The position numbers and the translations under genes are program-made. From Turritopsis dohrnii (Eukaryota > Cnidaria > Hydrozoa > Anthoathecata > Oceaniidae), in assembly GCA_027922465.2 (NCBI GenBank), contig BQMF02000068.1, positions 372,001-436,000 on the forward strand: a stretch of 64,000 nucleotides of DNA, in the 5' to 3' direction. The notes under the pieces are model-generated. The model saw only the letters and a program-made list of their open reading frames with translations, ran no database searches and had not been told where the DNA came from. This document shows, piece by piece, positions 58,075-64,000 of this stretch (position 1 is its first letter; the number at the start of each line of letters is the position of its first letter).

Positions 58075-58260
58075 ATTATTATTACTTACTATCTAATTAT
58101 TGGTCAGCGCGAAGCAGCTGATCTTTCATTAGCGTTTGTCCTTCCTTCCTTCCGTTATTCCAGAATTTTTGTCCACAGTTCTAGCCTGGATTCCTCATTG
58201 AAGGCTGATATCACTAGAGGCTGTTTACTAATCGTGGCTTAATTTAGGTTTTTCAGGTAA
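58075..58260 (+). repeat. Dispersed repeat fragment (inverse of 22250-22630)
   Basis: Contains AGCAGCTGATCTTTCATTAG and GGCTGTTTACTAATCGTGGC, the reverse complement of blocks near 22410-22430 and 22310-22335. Confidence 0.6.
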
Positions 58261-58264
58261 TTTA

Positions 58265-59510
58265 TAACTAGCATGTAGCTTTAGCTAAAAATGCCCCCGC
58301 GCTCAGGCTTTCCAATTTTTACACACAGCAAACTATACATTAAAAAAGAAAACTTTCCGCCCAAACATTTTGTAATTTAAGGATTTTTGTAAAAATGTTT
58401 TTGGTTGATTAGTGGCATACTTTAAATATTTCGAAGCCAGTCTTTTATGTATGGCAAACAATACACAATATTTCAAATACAAATCGTGATCAAAGTATCT
58501 GTATGCAGTGAAGAAAGAGCGTGCCGAAAATCAAATATTTAAGTGTAAATACTTAAGTTTTACAAGACAACGAATTATTTAATGAGCAGTGTAGCCTTGT
58601 GGCATAGTGTAGCGGTGGCGACACTAACTGGAAATATGCAAACCAAATAGATGTACTTACGCAGCTGAAAAGCTACATAAAACTTTGTTACTTTTTGCTA
58701 TCTCTTAGACCTAATTCACACTAAATGCTAATATACTTTTTAAAACGTGTAAATAAGGCTTAACAAGTAATATCAGAAAGTATTGCTACAAACAAAAGAA
58801 ATGTGTGAACTGCAACCATGGATACGTATCTTATAATCAAAATAAGATTTTGTTAAAGAAATTTTGTAAGAATCAAAAGAAAAAAAAACTTTTTTGAAAA
58901 GAAAAATTAAAGCGAAAAATCCATTAGTAGAAAACATTTCAAGCGATTCGAGGTTTGATTCAAAATAAAAAGTAGCAAAGATTTAAAAGGCCTAAAACAT
59001 CATAGCTATATATACAAAAATAAAATGCATGGTTGATAAAATTTCAGAAAATAACAGCCAGTGAATAATTACTATTATTAAAAACACATGTTAAAAATTC
59101 CACTGAAACATACAAAGCTTTTCGTAAGACACAGGCTTACATTATCAAGTTAGATTCTTTTTAACATGTGTTTTTAATATGATAAAATTTCAGATTTTAA
59201 GCTGTGCTTCAAAATCCTTGTCGTTACCTTTACGAAAACAACACAAAAGTAATATGAAAAATTTCTAAGCAGTCTTAGCAGACGAACTTTCTAAATAACA
59301 CACTATAATATAGTAGTAAATTAGGAGAAAGATACGAAAAACATTCTGTCTCCCAACTTACAGTACCATGCTTTGAAACGGGAAAAAAGCAAAGTCAGCT
59401 AATAATTGTATTCCACCGTGTAACGTCAACACGAAAGTTGGAAGATGATGATGAAGAACAAAATCGGAACTGACATTCGCCTATCTCGTGAAACTACTAT
59501 GCCTCCTCGC
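58265..59510 (+). repeat. Dispersed family 'X', most complete copy
   Basis: Collinear with 13555-14230 then 17020-17400, and more weakly with 11400-12140. It carries an internal 133-bp insertion (59048-59180). No coding frame and no inverted termini recognised; class unknown. Confidence 0.7.
59048..59180 (-). mobile_element. 133-bp insertion with 13-bp target duplication, Penelope-tail-like
   Basis: Flanked by GATAAAATTTCAG on both sides (59035-59047 and 59181-59193); the other family X copies have this word once. On the - strand it contains a stem-loop GTAAG...CTTAC followed by GAAAAGCTTTG, similar to the tail hairpin of the Penelope remnant near 51140-51170. Its own ends have inverted ATTAAAAACACATGTTAAAA arms. 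Confidence 0.65.
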
Positions 59511-59518
59511 TCGCTTAC

Positions 59519-61035
59519 GCGGTTTTTTTTTCCGTAAACGGTGACTCCGAACATAAACCGTGGCTCCAAACATAATGGGTGGCTTCCTAAGTTATCGGTG
59601 GCTCCTGACATTATCGGTGGCTCCTAACATCAGTGGCTATAATGTTCTCTAAGCGGTGGCTCCAACCCTAACGGTGACTCCTCACACGAATGGTGGCTCC
59701 GAACTTTTCGGTTAGCGGCTTTTTTCGTGACTTCTTCATTGTTTGATCGTTTAACAGAAGAGCTGGACAATCAATACAAAAACAAACTGCTTACTGCTGC
59801 AAGTGGTTCTTTTGACAGCTACAGTAGAAGAGGATTTCAAAAACAAAGGGGATCGGTTTTGTAAAGCCAACAGCGCTGGAAATAAATGAAATGGCAAGGA
59901 ATGTGGTACCTCAAGGTGGAAATATTTTTATTGTCCCAAGTGCATCGGGAAATACTCGATATATTGTTGATATGACCATCGGTAGTTGTGAATGCGAAGT
60001 GGGGAAAAATGGAGCTCCTTGCAAGCACCAGTTTGTTCTTTGGTCAAACCAAATCGCAGACAGTTCAAATTTTATGCCAATATTCAGCACAGATCAAAGA
60101 AAGTATTTAGCAGAAATTGCCCTTGGTGAAAGTTTGCCAATTGAATTTTATACTGGCCTTCATGATTTCAACAACCGTATAAAAAGCGATGTGCATTTTA
60201 GTGCAGATATTGAATTGGTTAGAACAAGCGATGAAGTGTTGGAGAACAACGAAGATATTTCGCTGATATGCGAGAAAGATGAAAGTTCAAAGTTAGAGGC
60301 TTTAGATGCTTTATCAAAATCATTTGAAATAATTCATTCAAAAGTTGAAGTTGGAGATACTTCTCTATTTACCGGCATCAAAAAATTTCACAAAAGACTA
60401 AAGAAAATGAACGCAAATCTGCTCGCAACACACTTGCATATATTTGGTGTGTAACAATTCCAACATAAAAAAATTACAACATCCTCTAGTTTGTTGAAAA
60501 GAAGATCACAAAAATTCAAAATTAGTGTACAACTCGAAGCAGTAAAACGATGCAAAATTAAAAATGGAAGTAAAAGGGCGTTAGCCAAAGGAAGTTGTTC
60601 AAGTGTGTTACCCTCGAAGGCACCCACTAGTAAAAGAAAACATGAATTTTCTTTAAATGTTCATAATAACGAAGCCGTAGCAAAGAAAGCTGGAAGAACC
60701 ATGTTTTCTAAAACTAAAGCAACAATATAACAAAAGAACCACTCAATCGAGATACATTAATATTAAAGAAAGACTGCATTTAGTTTAGCTGATTAGCTGT
60801 TTAGTTTATTCTACCGCTCACAAAGCCACGAATAAAACGTCAACCGAAAAAGTTCGGAGCCACCGTTTGTGTGAGGAGTCACCGTTAGGGTTGGAGCCAC
60901 CGCTTAGAGAACATTAGTCACTGATGTCAGGAGCCACCGATAATGTCAGGAGCCACCGATAACTTAGGGAGCCACCCATTATGTTTGGAGCCACGGTTTA
61001 TGTTCGGAGTCACCGTTTACGGAAAAAAAAACCGC
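59519..61035 (+). mobile_element. Mutator-like (MULE) element with 9-bp target duplication
   Basis: A 1517-bp element. The inverted repeats (59519-59728 and about 60822-61035) begin GCGGTTTTTTTTTCCGTAAA and are nearly identical over some 210 bp. They contain arrays of GGTGGCTCC/GGTGACTCC. Flanks carry the perfect 9-bp duplication CTCGCTTAC (59510-59518 and 61036-61044), the Mutator-superfamily length. It encodes only a SWIM-finger remnant, so it is a deletion derivative. Confidence 0.9.
59740..60730 (+). pseudogene. SWIM zinc-finger protein remnant inside the MULE
   Basis: Pieces in order: FDRLTEELDNQYKNKLL (from 59743), a one-base shift near 59860, then ALEINEMARNVVPQGGN. The SWIM finger CECEVGKNGAPCKH (C-x-C-x6-C-x-H) follows at about 59988-60030, then a stop at 60452. 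A continuation, LLKRRSQKFKISVQLEAVKR, lies at 60494-60730. SWIM fingers occur near the C-terminus of Mutator transposases and related proteins. The DDE core is absent. The main frame 59891-60454 is open for 187 codons. Confidence 0.7.
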
Positions 61036-61109
61036 CTCGCTTACGCTCGCTGCGGGGGCAATTACAGCTATTTTATTAGGGTGAGTGTGGCTTCAAATTA
61101 AAACATGGG

Positions 61110-61330
61110 TTTAATGGTTTTAAGTCCGTCACACAGATATCGTTTTGGAAATCAAAACTAAAGGAAGGGTTATTTTTCACCAGAGAAGTAAAGGGATGGT
61201 AATATTATCACCGTATACTATAATTCTTGAACCCGTTTGTATACTGTTCAGTTAGATTTTGTGTTTTGTGCTATATTGGTCAGACCTGGAGATAGAGAGA
61301 GCTCTGCTGCCTCCAAAACGACCTCCTACA
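61110..61330 (+). repeat. Dispersed repeat (inverse of 21985-22240)
   Basis: Shares, in reverse complement, the blocks around CAGACCTGGAGATAGAGAG and TGATAATATTACC-like words with 21985-22240. Confidence 0.65.
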
Positions 61331-61364
61331 TTCAGTACATATCGGATATGTGTTATTTTTTATG

Positions 61365-62455
61365 TACTAGCCGCCAAGGCGGCGTCGCTCGCCGCCCATG
61401 TTCAGCATGCGTTGACTTCACGAAAAATAAAATTAAGGAATTGGCAACCGAAAGTGTTACCATGTTGTAGAGCTCGAAAAACTGATTAAAAAAATGTATG
61501 GGATCGTTCCGCTACGATCAACCGTTACAGAGATATCATTCTTCAAAGATTTTGATGACGTCACAGACCCCTCCCAAAAAAATTAGACCCAAATTTTTTG
61601 TCACCCCATCGCCTGTATCGCAGACCCGAAAAAACGTCAGTTATCCTAGAGGCAGATTCGAAATCAAATATCAAATATCAGTTTAAACAATGGTTCCAAA
61701 AAAAACCCAAATTTCATGTGTTATTTATTTTTTAAAACAATCGTTGATCAGTACAACAATGCACTCAAAACGTAGAGAGAAAAAAACTTTTTATTAGCTT
61801 TTGTTTTAAAAACGTTACGCGCTCTAACATGGGTGCTATCAAACAGGGGGAAAATGGTTTCTCTTCTTAAAAAGTTCACACGGAGGAGAGAAAAAAGGCA
61901 CGTGCTAAATGAATAAATAGAATAAAAAAACGTTCGATCAGAACGCTTAACAATTAAAAGAAGAAATTAATTTATTAAAAGAAAAGCAAAAAAAAAAAAC
62001 ATTTTGTTTTGATATGATACTCTTTTTTTACCTATCGGTTTTTAAACATTTTGATTGCTCAAAAAAAAAGTTCACCCGTCTCAGACAGTCAGGCAAGAGT
62101 TAGTGGCAAACCGAACATATGCTGCCACGTTCTGCCACTGCTGCTTTTTGTCCAAAATATTTAATCAGTTAGTGACTTTGTATTTAGTTGATGTACTGTT
62201 TTCAAAGCCAAGTCAATGTGGAATATAAAACTAACAATAATGATAAAAACAAAACGTTATTCCTATTAGTTCATCAGCCAAAAAAAGTCACGTTCGATTG
62301 GGGTTGCAATGTATTTGCTTCGAACTCACGTCGCACACAAAAAAAGAAATAATTTCGCTCACAACTTAATCTACCATTTTGCGTGACTTACAAACAAACA
62401 AACAAACAAACAAACAGACAGACAGACAGAGAATCGGCTATTAATATATAGATTC
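61365..62455 (+). repeat. Dispersed ~1.1-kb repeat, longer copy of 27222-28056
   Basis: Begins TACTAGCCGCCAAGGCGGCG and ends CGGCTATTAATATATAG. It contains an AAAC run and a (GACA)n run at 62393-62428. The first 0.3 kb (TGATGACGTCACAG near 61551, TATCGCAGACCC near 61616) is reduced in the other copy. No coding frame. Confidence 0.7.
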
Positions 62456-64000
62456 GTACAAATGTTTCCATCAATATAGTCGAGTTTTCAATGTTACTTT
62501 ACCCTTTCTAAAATAAAAATTATAAAATGAGAAATTTATCTACTCATCCACACAAAAATAAACAGACAACATCTTGAAGTTTATAAAGCATTTAAATACT
62601 CATGTAAGTGTAATGTAATGTAGTATTTATCAAGCAAAAAAACGAAATATATATGCTTATAAACCCTACATCCCTTTTTTCAACATTTTAATGAACAAAA
62701 TACCTATGCGTAGTCATTTAAGCAGAAAAGCTCTTCACATATTTAAAAAGTCTTGTCATTTATGTTTTCAATTTCGTCACGTATTTTTAAATTGTTTTTT
62801 ACACTCTCTCTGCATGACCAGCAGTCTCTTTGATTTTTTACGGTAGCAGCGAAAGCGAATACCGTATTAAAACACCCGTGGACTCCTACTCCTCCTACTA
62901 CTCCTCCTCCTACTCCGGCCGAAATGGCAATTAGTCTGCGATTTAGAGTCTGCAAGACTCTGCTAATAACGCAATGTAAATTCTAATGAAGGAACGCAGC
63001 CTTCGAAAGGTTTCACATATCAACATTTAAAAGGACGTTTTCTTTGATGTTATATGAAATAATTCATGAAAGAATGAATATTAATCAAATAGATCTGCAT
63101 AAAAATGGAAGTTTTAGCTATTTATGCTAACTGAAAATACATTGATACTTAAAATTTGTTTATATAGTTTTTCTTGTTAGTAAAGCCTATCAGTTCAAAA
63201 CTTCTTATTACCTCGTTTGTTAGGTACAACACTGTTTTGTGTATTAAGAAGACTTTCGAAGATCTTGTTCAAAAAGGCAGTTATTTGTTGGAATTCATTT
63301 TTGGTTTCATGAAATTATAATTAAAAACATATTTTTTTTTTTGAAGCGCGTGGTTTTTTTCTACACATTTTCTTACAAAAAGTTTTCTTATAAAAAAATA
63401 TACAGCTCACGCATGTATAATTCTTTTGTTTTTAATAAATTAATTTCTGGTGGCTTATGATTAGACCCTTTTTACACTAACTTATCATTTTAACATATCA
63501 TCGTTATGCCTGTTTTCCACCAGTGAGATATAAAGAAAAAACAAGCCTCAAAGAGCTTTGTAGTAACTTTTCATAACTTATAAGTACAATTGCTGCTACC
63601 GTTTTGCGCCATCTGGCTCTTGTTAATCCTTAAAATAATCTGCAGTTGTTTTTGCATGCTTTTTTTTCATTTTCAGTGAAGAAGGGCAAGAATTATGAAT
63701 GGCATTACCACTCATACAAGCACTTGTATATATGTTTTTTTTTTAATATATCAGTTATCTTTGTAATGTGTGTGAGACGTTTGTTTTTGAACTCTTGTCT
63801 TGTCACTTTGAACTCTTTGTTATCATTACGGTCTGCATGAAATTTACTTCAGAAGTATATTCTAAGCATTTTTAAGGAATTGGTTACTTCTTTTGATTTT
63901 AATACAAGCCTGTTTTATTCGCAATCCGATTTTATTCAAATCACTTCAAAGATAATCCCATTTGTTTCATTGTAAAGACGTCCTTAGATATAGCATACAT
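62456..64000. other. Intergenic, no gene seen
   Basis: AT-rich; a CTCCTA-type microsatellite at 62880-62916. No supported coding region to the end of the window. Confidence 0.5.

Noticed and set aside
59891..60454. SWIM-domain frame as a host gene
   Set aside because: It lies wholly between 210-bp inverted repeats with a 9-bp target duplication and is frameshifted at both ends, so it belongs to the transposon.

Overview
The window is AT-rich eukaryotic (animal) DNA with short spliceosomal introns and a very high load of transposable elements. Collagen, I-set immunoglobulin, TLDc, claudin-like and PC-esterase coding regions point to a metazoan. The style of the CR1-like, restriction-like-endonuclease-type and Penelope-like retroelements reminds me of cnidarians. 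That placement is an inference, and no rRNA or other marker gene is present to settle it.

Left part (1-24.7 kb). Two claudin-like four-helix membrane protein genes (2235-2768 and 17815-18351, + strand) are a tandem pair. Between them on the - strand is a two-exon PC-esterase gene of the NXPE/CAS1-like type (4596-6036). It is flanked by a decayed C-terminal copy (3550-4230) and a decayed first-exon copy (6812-8530) that a transposon has split. The rest is repeats: several short inverted-repeat elements with clean target duplications, a Harbinger deletion derivative, a 2.7-kb hAT5-like element and a multi-copy unclassified family.

Middle (24.7-33.9 kb). This is a nest of elements inside elements. 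An inverted-repeat element spans 24754-32620 and has a 5-bp target duplication (ACAAC). It was hit by a 5'-truncated, poly(A)-tailed retrotransposon (14-bp duplication). It was also hit by a block carrying a - strand LINE, whose reverse transcriptase is split by another repeat that itself contains a PIF-like miniature element.

Right-centre (33.9-45.7 kb) is the main gene content: three tandem + strand paralogues, A (583 aa), B (480 aa) and C (580 aa). Models A and C read: N-terminal membrane anchor, furin-type RSRR site, helical stalk, short Gly-X-Y collagen segment bracketed by cysteines, three Ig-like domains and a C-terminal TLDc-like domain. B has a signal peptide and keeps the three Ig and TLDc parts but lacks anchor, furin site and collagen. 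All introns are phase 1. The set looks like a trimeric, sheddable cell-surface recognition or matrix protein family with one soluble member.

Right part (45.7-64 kb) is almost all mobile DNA: an intact non-LTR reverse transcriptase ORF with an (AAT)n tail, a Penelope GIY-YIG fragment interrupted by a short element, a BEL/Pao integrase remnant, an integrase-core-like pseudogene, a CR1-like reverse transcriptase remnant, and a 1.5-kb Mutator-like element with near-identical 210-bp termini, a perfect 9-bp target duplication and a SWIM-finger transposase remnant.
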